From: Paenarthrobacter nitroguajacolicus
GTDB lineage: Bacteria > Actinomycetota > Actinomycetes > Actinomycetales > Micrococcaceae
Assembly: GCF_007786235.1 (NCBI RefSeq)
Contig: NZ_VNFK01000011.1
Coordinates: 1 to 64,000 of the forward strand
DNA: 64,000 bases
Reading direction: 5' to 3'
Each line of letters begins with the position of its first letter. Positions within the stretch are counted from its first letter, which is position 1. This document shows, in pieces, positions 1 through 9,210 of this stretch. The translations under genes were made by a program, and so were the position numbers. The notes beneath the pieces were generated by a model that saw only the letters and a list, made by a program, of their open reading frames with translations, was not told where the DNA came from and made no database searches.

Positions 1-3000
1 CGTCGCGGGTTCAGGAGCATTCGGGGTCACGGGCCCCGTTGGTGTCGGGGGCGCGGGAGGATTTCCGGGGGCATTTTTCGGAGGTGTTCGCGGCGAACGC
101 GGCCACGGCGTCCCGGGACGCGGAGTCACTGGCCGCGGCGCTGCGCACGGTTGCCGGGTATGTGGGGACCATGATTTCCGAGGCGCGGGACGAGGATGAC
201 CGGCGTCGGCGGAACAACGAGTGGGTGCGGCGGCATAACAACCGGAACTGGCTTGAGCAGTTTGGTGACAGCCTCTGGGGTGAGGAGGCGCGTCCGAATA
301 TGGAGCCGGGGAACGCGCCGTCGTTCCCTTCGGAGTCCCCGGTGTCGGGGTCGCGGGAGACTCCGGGCCCGGGTGGCGGGTATGGGGGCGGGACGTCGTC
401 GGCGCGTCCGGAGTCGTTGCGGAGTTTCGCGGCGTCCTCGCGTGGGCTTGATGAGGGTGTTGCGTCGGTGCCGGGGTCCTTGGAGGGGGAGTTGTCTTCG
501 TTCGCGGACCGGTGCGGGTGGGGCCGGATCGACGCCGCGGGTGTGGTTGCGGCGTTCCGGCAGTATTTGCGGTTGAATGAGGCTGATGCGGCGTGGGCGG
601 TGGTGGTCGCGGATGCGTTTGCTGCCGCTGGTGGTGAGGGCGCGGTTTCGACCCTGTCGGACGCGGCGGTGAACGAGGCGTTGGCCGCGGCGGGGGTGTC
701 GGGGACCCGGACGGGCCTGGTCATTGATCCGCCCACGGCGGCCGGGGCGGTGCCCTCGAGTGGGTATGCGAATGATCCGGTGAACACGGCCACGGGTAAC
801 TTCATTGAGCCGGAAACGGATCTGGGGTTCGCCGGGGCGGCCGCGGGCCTGGTTCTCACGCGGATGTATAACTCCCTCGGCTCGGGCCTGGCCGGTGACG
901 GGGTGTTTGGTCCGGGGTGGGCGTCGGTGCTGGATCAGCACTTGGTCCTCACTGATGAGGGCTGCCGGTGGGTGATGGCTGATGGGCGGGCGGTGGATTT
1001 CCCCCGTGAGGGTGCGGGCTGGGCCCGCGCTGTCGGAGAGAACTTTTGGCTCACCCGCCACCCGGCCACGGAACCGTTCCTGGCGGAGCTGACCTCGGTC
1101 CCTACAGGTGTCACTGAGGTGTTGGTCGTGACCGATAACCAGGGCGCCTGGTGGGCTTACACCACCGCCGGGGTGTGGCTCGGGACCGGGGCGGGGCCCG
1201 GGCGGACCATCTCGGCCCACCGCAGTGAAGCGGTCGACGGCGGCGGGCCGGGGGCGGTTGACCGGTTGGTGCATGTGCGGGGCCGGTTCGTGGAGATTGA
1301 TTACGTCGGTGGTGTGGTGGCGGTGGTTCGTTCATCGGATGGGCGCCGGGTTGAGTACGGGTATGACGCCACGGGCCGGTTGGTTACGGTGGGCACGGAG
1401 ACCGGCACCCGGGTGTATCGGTGGAACGAGCGGGGCCTGATCGGTTCGGTGGTTTCGGCTGCGGGTGTGGTGGAGGCCGAGAACAGCTATGACGAGGCCG
1501 GCCGGGTTGTTTTGCAGGTCACACAGCATGGGCGGCGGACGAGGTTCGCGTATCTGCCGGGCCGGGTCACGGTGGTCTCCGATGAGGACGGGTCGCGGTC
1601 TAATTCGTGGGTTGCTGATGGCAAGGGCCGCCTGGTGGGGGTGTTGGATGCGGAGGACCGGCGTCAGTCCATGTCTTATGACGGGCACGGGAATTTGGTG
1701 TCTTTGACCGAGCGTGATGGTGCTGTCACGGTCCACGGCTATGACACCCGTGGACGGAAGATCCGGACCGTGACCCCGGAGGGCGCGGACCTGACGTATG
1801 GGTGGGACGACCACGACCGCATCACCACCCTGGTCACCGCGTCCGGTGCCGTCGTGGCTTATGAGTACGCCGATGACCTGTCCCGGGACCCGTCCGTGGT
1901 GGTGGATCCGTTGGGTGGCCGGACCGTGCTGGTGTGGCGGGACGGGCTCCTGACCCAGGTCACCGACCCTGCAGGGGTCACGATCGGCTTTGAGTACGAC
2001 ACGTTCGGGGACCTGACCGCCACGTCCAACGCCGCCGGAGATACCGCCCGGATTGTCCGGGACCAGGCCGGCAGGCCGGTGACGGCGTTGACCCCGTCGG
2101 GGGCTGAGACCCGGTTCGGTTATGACGCTGCCGGGGTGTTGGTGCGTCGGGTGGATCCGGACGGGGCGGTGTGGGCGTTCGAGCACGACACCGCGGGCCG
2201 GACCACCGCAGTGGTTGCCCCGGATGGGGGCCGGACGGTGTTCGAGTACGCCCCCAACGGGGAGCTGGTCCGCACCACGGACCCGCTCGGGCGCAGTATC
2301 GAGCGGGTGGTTGATGAGCTCGGGAACCTCACCGCCGCGGTGTTGCCCGACGGGGCGTCGTGGGGGTTCACCCACGACAACCTCTCCAGGCTCATCGCGG
2401 TGACGGACCCTGCCGGGCATGACTGGGTGCGGGAGTACGACACAGTCGGTGCCCTCACCGCCGTCGTGGATCCGACCGGGGTCCGGACCGGAGCGGTCAC
2501 CGACCGGATCAACGGGACCGCGACCCTGACCGACGCGTTTACCACCACGGCTTTGAGTTTTGATGAGTACGGCCGCCCCACCCGGGTCGAGTCCGCGGAT
2601 GGGTCCGCGGAGCTGGTGTCTTATGACGCGGCGGGGAACCCGGTCGAGTTGGTCGATGGTGAGGGCGGGTTGACCGTCTTGGGCCGCGATGCTGCCGGGA
2701 AGATCACCTCGATCACCTCACCCACGGGGGCGGTGACCCGGTTCGAGTACGACCACTGCGGCCGACCCTTCCGCAGTATTGACCCGGTCGGGGCGGTCAC
2801 GGAATTGTCCTACGACCCGGACCAGCGCCTCACCGCGAGGAGACTGCCCACCGGGGAGGTCGAGACGTTCGCCTACGATGCGTGTGGGCGGTTGACCGCA
2901 CGGCATACTCCGGGGGAGGGGACGGCCCGGTACGGGTACGACCGGTGCGGGCGGCTGAGTTTCGCCCAGGATTCCTGGTACGGGACCCGCCGCTTTGAAT

Positions 3001-5525
3001 ACAACCTCGCCGGGGAACTGACAGGGACCATCAACGGGGTCGGGGGCAGGACCCGGTTCGAGTACGACACCCGCGGCCGGCTCACTAGGATCACGGACCC
3101 CACCGGTGGGGTGACCACCCGGACGTATACGGCCACGGACCAGGTCGAGACGGTCACGGACCCGCTCGGGCGGGTCACCACCGCGACGTATGACCCGGCG
3201 GGGCGGCAGTTGTCCCAGACGGACCCGGACGGGCACACCACCACCTGGAGCTACGACACCGCCGGTCGGGAAGCGTCGGCCTCGGTGGACGGTGCCCTGA
3301 TCGCCGCCATCGAACGCGACACGGCGGGCCGGCGGGTGGTCATCACGGACCACACCGGCGGGGCGGGGTACGCGGTGGAGCACGAACTGTGCTTTGACCG
3401 GCGCGGACTCCTCACCCGAAAGTCCAACGGGAACGGGACGCAGGCACTGTCGTGGGGTTACGACGGCGACGGGAACCGCACCGTGTTCACCGACCCCACC
3501 GGAACCACCACCACCTACACCCGCGACCCCGCCGGGAGGGTTGTGAAGGTTTCGAACCCGTTGCTGGGGGACGCGGCCTTCGCGTATGACCCGTCCGGGC
3601 GGATCGTTTCTGCGACCGCCGGGAGCTATGCCCAGGAATGGGTGTACCGGGGAGGGAACCTTGCAGAGCACACCCGCACCCACACCGATACCCCGGATGC
3701 CACGGAGGTGACCCTGATCGGCCGTGAGGACGGCGGACGGATCACCGGTCTGGCCCGGAACGGGGCCACGACCCGGTACGCGTACGACACCGCCGGGCAA
3801 CTGACCTCCGCCACCACCACCACAGAAACAGGAACCACCCCCAAGGTGGTGGAGTGGGAGTACGACGCCGGTGGCCGGCTTCTCCGCGAAACCACCCCGC
3901 ACGGGGCACGCACCTACACGTACGACGCCGCAGGCCAGCTCCTTACTGTCACCGAACCTGACGGTTCCCGGACGGAGTACGTGTATGACGGGTTAGGGCG
4001 TCGGGTCCGGGTGATCGACCCGGGCGGGTCCTGGACCGAATACGCCTGGGGCCCCACCGGCTACCTCACCGGCACCATCGAAAAGGATCGGGACGGGGCA
4101 GAGGAATCCCGGCACCGGCTCCACGTCGACGCGATCGGGGAACTCGCCACCGTGGACGGGACACCGTTGTGGTGGGACACCGCCGCACCGGTACCGACCC
4201 TGGCCGGGATCAACACCACCCAGGTGTTGTCCCTGCCCGGCGGTGTCACCGGCATCGGCGACGCGTGGACCGCTCCGGGGTGGCGTGCCGTCCGACCTAC
4301 CGACCAGCACGATCCCTGGGCCGTCCTCGGCACCCCCACCACCCCCAGCCCGGGCAGCCCTGGAGTTGCTGATGCGGGTTTGAGTGGTGTGTTGCCCGCC
4401 GGGATCACCCTGACCGCAGGTGGCGGGATCGACATCGCCGGACTCGAATGGCTCGGCGCCAGGGCCTACGACCCGGCCACCCGGGGCTTCCTCTCCACCG
4501 ACCCCCTCGCCCCCGTCCTGGGCGCGGGCTGGGACGGAAACCCCTACGCCTACGCCGGAAACGACCCCCTCAACACCACTGACCCCACCGGCCTGCGGCC
4601 CCTGACCGACGCTGACCTGAAAGCCTACGACGGCTCCTCCCGCGGCGCGTTCGCGGCGGCAGGAGACTGGCTCGGAGACAACTGGGAATACGTCGTCGGT
4701 GGTGCTGCTGTGGTGGGCGGGGCCGTGTTGATGTTCGTCCCAGGCGGCCAACTCGCGGGCATGGGATTGATGAGCTTCGGCGCCGACGTCGTCATCCAAA
4801 AAGCAACCACCGGCCAGGTCAATTGGGGGCAAGCCATTGGCAGCGGTGTTATGGGTGTGGTCGGCGGTGGCGCGGGAATGATCGTTGCTAAGTCTGCTTC
4901 ACTGGTTGTTGGAAGAGTGGTGGCGGGCCAGGCTGCGCGGAGTATGGCTTCAAATGTCGCGACTTCGACGATAACTCGTGCGACTGGCAATGCCTCCGTC
5001 ATTGCACGGAGGTTCGGCGCAAATTTGTTGAAAGACATGGTCGGCAGTGGTGCATCAGGAGGCGCAGCCGGGAGCGTAGATTATGTCCGTGAACGCTTTC
5101 AGAACGGTGGCCCCTGGACAGCCCAAGGACTGTTGGGTAGCGCAGTTGGAGGCGCCGCCACGGGTGTCATCAGCGGGGCACTGAGCCCCGCGGCTGGACA
5201 CGCTGCTAACAAGGGCCTCCAGTTTGGTTCGACATTGGGCATCAATATCGGGGCTGGATTCGCGGGAGAAGTCGTGAAGAGTGGTGTGAATGGTGAAGCC
5301 TTCGACCCGATTAAGTCCGGGGTGTCGTCCGTCATGGCGGGCACAGGGACCTCCACTTTGTCCGCAATTCGTGGCAAAATTCCACAGGGCTACGGGGATC
5401 TTATCGGACCCAGCACACCTTCCCCGGCTGGATACTTTACCAAGAGCACCGTGATGACCGAGACTGCTAATGGACTAATAGGAAGCGGTGCAAATTTTTA
5501 CACCGATGAAATGTGGACGAAATAA
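1..5525 (+). CDS. RHS/YD-repeat polymorphic toxin-type protein (5' end outside window)
   Basis: The frame is open from nucleotide 3, so the start lies to the left; about 1840 residues are visible. The N-terminal part (about residues 1-230) is helical and low complexity. A DUF6531-like entry motif (NDPVNTATGNF) lies near residue 255. Dozens of YD repeats (YDxxGR type) run from about 440 to 1400. The RHS core (GARAYDPATRGFLSTDP to DPTGL) sits at about 1484-1530. After the core come about 310 variable residues, rich in Gly/Ala with hydrophobic stretches and no recognised nuclease or deaminase motif. Known RHS proteins build a shell that encloses a C-terminal toxin; the family assignment is firm, the toxin activity is inferred. 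Base composition falls in the last roughly 650 nt compared with the very GC-rich repeats, which suggests the tip was exchanged. Confidence 0.9.
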   Translation, partial: SRVQEHSGSRAPLVSGAREDFRGHFSEVFAANAATASRDAESLAAALRTVAGYVGTMISEARDEDDRRRRNNEWVRRHNNRNWLEQFGDSLWGEEARPNMEPGNAPSFPSESPVSGSRETPGPGGGYGGGTSSARPESLRSFAASSRGLDEGVASVPGSLEGELSSFADRCGWGRIDAAGVVAAFRQYLRLNEADAAWAVVVADAFAAAGGEGAVSTLSDAAVNEALAAAGVSGTRTGLVIDPPTAAGAVPSSGYANDPVNTATGNFIEPETDLGFAGAAAGLVLTRMYNSLGSGLAGDGVFGPGWASVLDQHLVLTDEGCRWVMADGRAVDFPREGAGWARAVGENFWLTRHPATEPFLAELTSVPTGVTEVLVVTDNQGAWWAYTTAGVWLGTGAGPGRTISAHRSEAVDGGGPGAVDRLVHVRGRFVEIDYVGGVVAVVRSSDGRRVEYGYDATGRLVTVGTETGTRVYRWNERGLIGSVVSAAGVVEAENSYDEAGRVVLQVTQHGRRTRFAYLPGRVTVVSDEDGSRSNSWVADGKGRLVGVLDAEDRRQSMSYDGHGNLVSLTERDGAVTVHGYDTRGRKIRTVTPEGADLTYGWDDHDRITTLVTASGAVVAYEYADDLSRDPSVVVDPLGGRTVLVWRDGLLTQVTDPAGVTIGFEYDTFGDLTATSNAAGDTARIVRDQAGRPVTALTPSGAETRFGYDAAGVLVRRVDPDGAVWAFEHDTAGRTTAVVAPDGGRTVFEYAPNGELVRTTDPLGRSIERVVDELGNLTAAVLPDGASWGFTHDNLSRLIAVTDPAGHDWVREYDTVGALTAVVDPTGVRTGAVTDRINGTATLTDAFTTTALSFDEYGRPTRVESADGSAELVSYDAAGNPVELVDGEGGLTVLGRDAAGKITSITSPTGAVTRFEYDHCGRPFRSIDPVGAVTELSYDPDQRLTARRLPTGEVETFAYDACGRLTARHTPGEGTARYGYDRCGRLSFAQDSWYGTRRFEYNLAGELTGTINGVGGRTRFEYDTRGRLTRITDPTGGVTTRTYTATDQVETVTDPLGRVTTATYDPAGRQLSQTDPDGHTTTWSYDTAGREASASVDGALIAAIERDTAGRRVVITDHTGGAGYAVEHELCFDRRGLLTRKSNGNGTQALSWGYDGDGNRTVFTDPTGTTTTYTRDPAGRVVKVSNPLLGDAAFAYDPSGRIVSATAGSYAQEWVYRGGNLAEHTRTHTDTPDATEVTLIGREDGGRITGLARNGATTRYAYDTAGQLTSATTTTETGTTPKVVEWEYDAGGRLLRETTPHGARTYTYDAAGQLLTVTEPDGSRTEYVYDGLGRRVRVIDPGGSWTEYAWGPTGYLTGTIEKDRDGAEESRHRLHVDAIGELATVDGTPLWWDTAAPVPTLAGINTTQVLSLPGGVTGIGDAWTAPGWRAVRPTDQHDPWAVLGTPTTPSPGSPGVADAGLSGVLPAGITLTAGGGIDIAGLEWLGARAYDPATRGFLSTDPLAPVLGAGWDGNPYAYAGNDPLNTTDPTGLRPLTDADLKAYDGSSRGAFAAAGDWLGDNWEYVVGGAAVVGGAVLMFVPGGQLAGMGLMSFGADVVIQKATTGQVNWGQAIGSGVMGVVGGGAGMIVAKSASLVVGRVVAGQAARSMASNVATSTITRATGNASVIARRFGANLLKDMVGSGASGGAAGSVDYVRERFQNGGPWTAQGLLGSAVGGAATGVISGALSPAAGHAANKGLQFGSTLGINIGAGFAGEVVKSGVNGEAFDPIKSGVSSVMAGTGTSTLSAIRGKIPQGYGDLIGPSTPSPAGYFTKSTVMTETANGLIGSGANFYTDEMWTK

Positions 5526-5906
5526 ATGATGAATGAAAGCGAAAAAAAGGTAATCCCCAGCAAACGAGCCGCTCCGGAATGGTATTACTGGTCCGGGGTC
5601 GTTATACCGGGAATTCTCATGTTGGTTCTGTGCGTAAATAGGACTGAAGAGTTTGGAATATCCGTATGGATTGCCAACACTATTGTCCTTATTGCCAGCG
5701 CCATTGGCATTGGATGTGTAACGTATTGGAAATCCAACTTCGCCGCCACGCTGTCGTTTGGTGCCACCATCATCTTGGGCAGCTTAGCCTTCGCGGCTCT
5801 TTCCAGCGTTATCCCGGTGATTGGCTTGACGGGCGGTGCGCTGTGGACGGGCTGCCCTCTCGGTCTATTGGTTGGACTGACACTGACTGCCGGAGAAGAG
5901 CGTTAG
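5526..5906 (+). CDS. small four-helix membrane protein, candidate immunity protein
   Basis: 126 residues starting at the base after the RHS stop codon, so probably translated by coupling; ATG codons at 5526 and 5529 are both possible. A short charged N-terminus precedes four likely membrane segments (around residues 20-38, 44-66, 68-90 and 95-120). No family was recognised. A membrane protein directly behind a hydrophobic, possibly pore-forming RHS tip is the expected place and type for a cognate immunity protein, but only position and topology support this. Its composition is less GC-rich than the RHS shell, matching the tip rather than the shell. Confidence 0.65.
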   Translation: MMNESEKKVIPSKRAAPEWYYWSGVVIPGILMLVLCVNRTEEFGISVWIANTIVLIASAIGIGCVTYWKSNFAATLSFGATIILGSLAFAALSSVIPVIGLTGGALWTGCPLGLLVGLTLTAGEER

Positions 5907-5957
5907 CGTTTAGCTGGTGACTGTGGTTTGTGTTCAGTGCCAGAAGAAAGCATTTGA

Positions 5958-6290
5958 TTGGAAAAAAAGATAAGTAGCTACTTGGATGTCATTTGTCTAT
6001 TTGGCATCTTGGTGAGTCTTGGTATTACCATATTCGTTTTCATGAGTGCTCCGTTAAGTGCCGAGATAACTTATCACGGCGGGTCGATTCCTGCACTTTT
6101 ACTTCTACTACTGTCCGCAGTGGGTATACTCCTGTTTTGGATTTCTGAACGGATATTGGGGACGCATCGTTCTCGTGGCGAGGCGCGTGCGCTGGCTCGT
6201 ATTTCGGGCCCAGCTACCATTCTGGTGTGTATTTCCTTTCAGGTGTTTCTAGCCGTGATAGTGCTGGATGAAAGTGGATATTTTAGGTGA
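5958..6290 (+). CDS. small membrane protein, unknown
   Basis: 110 residues. The start is taken as TTG at 5958 because a purine-rich stretch (agaagaaag) lies just upstream and no ATG fits. The protein begins with a basic MEKKISS and has about three hydrophobic segments (around residues 9-32, 43-63 and 83-105). No family was recognised. It is AT-rich compared with the rest of the window and lies in the same short series behind the RHS tip, so it may be a second or an older immunity gene. Confidence 0.5.
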   Translation: MEKKISSYLDVICLFGILVSLGITIFVFMSAPLSAEITYHGGSIPALLLLLLSAVGILLFWISERILGTHRSRGEARALARISGPATILVCISFQVFLAVIVLDESGYFR

Positions 6291-6565
6291 GTAGAACACT
6301 GCCGAGCATCAGTCTTCGAGGGTCGGGAGGCTTGCCCTGACGAATGACGGGATGTTGCGATAGCTCGGGTCAAGACGTGTCTAACTGGGGACGCGGGCAG
6401 TTCTGGAAATGCGTGGGGTTTCCAATTCTGATCAGTGGTCTATTCGTTCTGCTCATTCGTATTATCTTCTCCGGATGAAAGATTATTGCGGCGCAGAACA
6501 TTTGCGTCTGGAAGATACTTGTTTGTTGGTTTCTGTAAACAATTTCTGGAAGGACATGAAGACAG
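6291..6565. other. intergenic region without recognised feature
   Basis: About 275 bp between the second small membrane protein and the DUF805 gene. It is AT-rich compared with the rest of the window. I see no convincing hairpin terminator, RNA gene or complete gene. It probably carries the promoter for the DUF805 gene. Confidence 0.4.
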
Positions 6566-7126
6566 ATGGATATGAAGGTTGTTGATCCTGCAGGCGGAGG
6601 CGTTGCGGAGATTACAGGTTCGGGCGTGCTGGATGGTCCTCTATATGGAGCGTCGTTTGGTAAGTCGGTGAAGCGGTTCTTTGCCAAGTATGCGAAGTTC
6701 GCGGGTCGCGCCTCGCGGAGTGAGTTCTGGTGGAGTCAGCTTTTCGTTTTCCTGGTGATGGTGGTCCCGTACCTCGTGACAACGGTCGGGCTCGTGGCCA
6801 GTATTGCCTGGGCTCAGCAGAACCCTAATGTGCAGTCCATGGGTTTCGATCCGGCCACCGGGCAAGAAGTGTTCTATGAGGCCCCTCCTGGGGTTGTGAA
6901 CGCCCCGACTGGCAGTCTGATGGTAGTTGGATTCGTTCTCGTCGCTGTTCTAGGGCTGGCCCTGTTAGTGCCTCAGCTGTCGTTGCTGTGGCGCCGACTG
7001 CATGATGCAAATCTGGCAGGTCCGCTCGCACTCGTTGGGCTTGTTCCACTCGTTGGCGGTCTGATTGTTTTCGTCCTGGCGTTGATGCCGACAAAGGCGG
7101 AAGGTCGGCGCTTCGACCCTCGCTGA
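6566..7126 (+). CDS. DUF805 family membrane protein
   Basis: 186 residues; ATG at 6566 chosen, with another ATG two codons on. After about 30 polar residues comes the DUF805 pattern: FFAKYAKFAGRASRSEFWW, then hydrophobic segments near residues 52-76 and 110-135. The closing motif is LSLLWRRLHDANLAG, then a last helix and a short polar tail. DUF805 proteins are widespread membrane proteins of unknown function, often near secretion or toxin loci. Here it follows the RHS module and may or may not belong to it. Confidence 0.8.
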   Translation: MDMKVVDPAGGGVAEITGSGVLDGPLYGASFGKSVKRFFAKYAKFAGRASRSEFWWSQLFVFLVMVVPYLVTTVGLVASIAWAQQNPNVQSMGFDPATGQEVFYEAPPGVVNAPTGSLMVVGFVLVAVLGLALLVPQLSLLWRRLHDANLAGPLALVGLVPLVGGLIVFVLALMPTKAEGRRFDPR

Positions 7127-7242
7127 CGGGCGGGCATCAGAGGGGGGGAGTGTTGATCGTGCTGGAAGTGGGGCTGCTCCTCTTGTTGCCCGCCCCGTGG
7201 CAGGGCCTCGCTCTGGTAAGCGTCCCTGTGTCGGCCATCTGA

Positions 7243-7792
7243 TGGGCCGGGAGATCGCTGTCTGCAGTCCGCGGTGAGGGCGCGCCGCAACTCAATATTG
7301 TGGCTCACTCGTACGGGAGTACCACTGCCGCGGTGGCCCTGACGCAGCCGGGTATCAAGGTGGATAACTTCGTCACGCTCGGCTCGGCAGGGCTGCCCGA
7401 TAACGTCCATACCGCCGCTGACCTCAACGCAGGACACGTATACCCCGGTCATGCGCGCGACAAGATACCCGGCGAAACCGAAAGCGGGGACCAGCGGGCC
7501 TGGACTGGCCGGGAGCCGTGTCCACCACGTGAACCCGATTAAACCTGAGTTTGGTTCCCACGTCTTCGGCACTGATACCGGCGGCGACGCCGGGCGGGCC
7601 GTGACCGACCGCAACGGTCTCATGCCTGATGGCGGCGAACAGGCCGGCTACTTTGACGAGCGAACAGAGTCTCTAAAAAACGTAGCCTGGGCAATCAGGG
7701 GAGAAACCGAGAAGATCACCCCGCATGTCCCGTTAGGGCCGACTGATCTGCAAAAGGCCCTACTGGAAGGAATGTCGAATGCCAGCGGTTAA
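7243..7792 (+). pseudogene. DUF1023 (alpha/beta hydrolase) remnant, truncated and frameshifted
   Basis: From about 7285 one frame reads LNIVAHSYGSTTAAVAL then VTLGSAGLPDNVHTAADL. This is the nucleophile-elbow region of DUF1023 (PF06259) hydrolases, with Ser inside A-H-S-Y-G. Near 7510-7525 the homology moves to the +1 frame (VHHVNPIKPEFGSHVFGTD, then GYFDERTESLKNVAW), matching the family's C-terminal end. A stop codon at 7240-7242 closes the upstream frame, and the N-terminal half is absent. It is therefore 5'-truncated and frameshifted. It is a sibling of the 690-residue gene on the other strand and probably a leftover of an earlier toxin or effector gene. Its 3' end overlaps the following lipoprotein start by 14 nt. 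Confidence 0.7.
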
Positions 7793-8381
7793 GACGCATA
7801 TAAGAATTCTCACGGCCGCGACGGCCGTGCTCATGATGGGAATGACAATAACCGCATGCGCTGAGAAGGAACCAAGCACGACAATGTCAGACAAGGCGAC
7901 GCCGGAAAAGACCATCAGTGCCAGAGAAGGACGGGACCGGGCGGTCGAACTCGTCATCAACACGACCAAGCAGCTCGAAGTCACCGGTTGGTGGCCCCGC
8001 AACGGCGTCGCGGGGGCGCAGGAGTGCTCCCTAGGGTCGGGCGAGGAGGGCGCCAGCTATGGTTACGACCGCTGGGCACCCCAAGGAACTAACCATGTTG
8101 AAGACGCCAAACGCGTAGCCGAGTATTGGAAATCCCTGGGCATGACCGTACGCACCGTGAACCCAACGACACACCCGACCGTCTTCGCAGAGGGCGGTCC
8201 CGTACTTCGGGCTGAGTTCGATACTGATGCATCCGACAAGTCGTACAGCGTTGGTGCCACTGCCCCCTGCTCGCCGGGAGACGCTTGGGAGCTCAACGTT
8301 GAGGATCAGGCCGAGCGGGATCAGGGCAAAGTACTCCCCGGGGACGAAGGCCTAGTCGTTCGGAAAGACCCGCCACAATAA
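7779..8381 (+). CDS. putative lipoprotein, unknown function
   Basis: 200 residues. A basic N-terminus and hydrophobic stretch end in a lipobox (TITAC, Cys near residue 27), then a Ser/Thr/Lys-rich linker. The rest is a compact domain with a CSLGSG element near residue 88 and a late Cys near residue 167. The order of elements (helix with Glu, Trp, Gly-Cys, then a pair like EYWKSLGMTVRTV, then a Cys-containing end) resembles the lipoprotein encoded at 8638-9210, so both may belong to one small family. The gene lies between the DUF1023 remnant and the decayed lipoprotein copy. Confidence 0.65.
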   Translation: MPAVKTHIRILTAATAVLMMGMTITACAEKEPSTTMSDKATPEKTISAREGRDRAVELVINTTKQLEVTGWWPRNGVAGAQECSLGSGEEGASYGYDRWAPQGTNHVEDAKRVAEYWKSLGMTVRTVNPTTHPTVFAEGGPVLRAEFDTDASDKSYSVGATAPCSPGDAWELNVEDQAERDQGKVLPGDEGLVVRKDPPQ

Positions 8382-8482
8382 CTTCACGAGTCAACCGCCT
8401 CGAACCCTGGCTGCCGGTCCCTAATCTTGGATGAAAGATAACGCTGTGGAGAGCGCACGCCTGCCAGCATCATCACCCAACC

Positions 8483-8637
8483 AACCAGTCTGCCTTGCGG
8501 GTCCTGAACGCAGCGGCTGCTGCCACCGATTAAAGTGCCGAGGCCACCGGTGTATTGGAACTCTTGACCTTTGCCTAAGGATCTCTCGTTCGGCGAGGCA
8601 CACAGTCCCATGGTCCGCGCACCGGCAAACGGCGGGA
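8483..8637 (-). pseudogene. decayed partial copy of the adjacent lipoprotein gene
   Basis: On the minus strand this stretch reads YTGGLGTLIGGSSRCVQDPQ, against YTGDLGTTVAGNSRCVPDPQ at the end of the intact gene at 8638-9210. Upstream in another frame, AEREILRQRS matches TDREVLRQKV of the same gene. The roughly 35 residues that should lie between these blocks are missing. The copy begins immediately after the intact gene's stop, so it is a tandem duplicate that lost its 5' part and an internal segment. DNA similarity is clear over about 75 bp (8490-8560 against 8645-8715). Confidence 0.65.
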
Positions 8638-9210
8638 CTATCCCTTGCCCTGCGGATCAGGAACGCAGCGGCTATTGCCAGCGACAGTAGTGCCGAGATC
8701 GCCGGTATAAACCTGGAGAACCAGTCCATCGGGCCCGAAGCCGTTGGTTATGATGAGCTTGTTCGTGGCCGTTGATTGATCAAAGACCTTCACATCGTAC
8801 CCGCGGGACTTGTAGAATTCCTCGACTTTTTGCCTGAGCACCTCGCGGTCCGTGACACTAAGGGGGCCTCTGGTCCTGGATCCGCCGAATTCTTTGCCGC
8901 TTCCAGTTCCCTGGAAGTTGCAGTAGCCACCTGCCGGAACATCCTTATTGGTCCAATCGCCCGGTGCCATCGCTTGGATCTCGTCGAGGAGTCCGAATAA
9001 TTCGCTACTGGCTGCTTCTGGCGTCATCGTTGTTCCTGCTCCGCTGCTGGGAAGATTGCTCGTTGAAGTCGATTCTGAGGGTGAGGGGTTTGCCGTTTCA
9101 CCATTGCTCTGTGGTGTGGAGAAGCATCCGGATACGAGCAGAAGGACCATGACGGCGGTGAAAACAGTTGCCGTTAGTCTTTGTCGGTTCAGCAATTGTG
9201 TCTCCTTCAT
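8638..9210 (-). CDS. putative lipoprotein, unknown function
   Basis: 190 residues from ATG 9210. A TTG at 9195 is a good alternative because aaggag lies about 8 nt before it. A signal segment ends in the lipobox LVSGC (Cys near residue 29), followed by a Ser/Thr/Pro-rich spacer to about residue 60. The folded part has GGYCNFQGTGSGKEFG near 95-110 and SRCVPDPQ near the end, so two Cys could pair. It starts one base inside the stop of the upstream DUF1023-like gene, which indicates co-expression. A decayed tandem copy follows it. No named family was recognised. Confidence 0.75.
   Translation of the reverse strand: MKETQLLNRQRLTATVFTAVMVLLLVSGCFSTPQSNGETANPSPSESTSTSNLPSSGAGTTMTPEAASSELFGLLDEIQAMAPGDWTNKDVPAGGYCNFQGTGSGKEFGGSRTRGPLSVTDREVLRQKVEEFYKSRGYDVKVFDQSTATNKLIITNGFGPDGLVLQVYTGDLGTTVAGNSRCVPDPQGKG

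Noticed and set aside
1400..4000. Repeated DNA of the RHS gene as a CRISPR or satellite array
   Set aside because: The repeats are degenerate protein repeats (YDxxGR) of uneven spacing, not identical direct repeats with unique spacers.
126..4832. Long open frames on the minus strand inside the RHS gene
   Set aside because: They mirror the codon pattern of the GC-rich YD-repeat gene and consist of Pro/Arg/Gly-rich nonsense without domains.
7243..7792. Programmed frameshift in the DUF1023 fragment
   Set aside because: The N-terminal half is missing and an upstream stop closes the frame, so decay explains it better.
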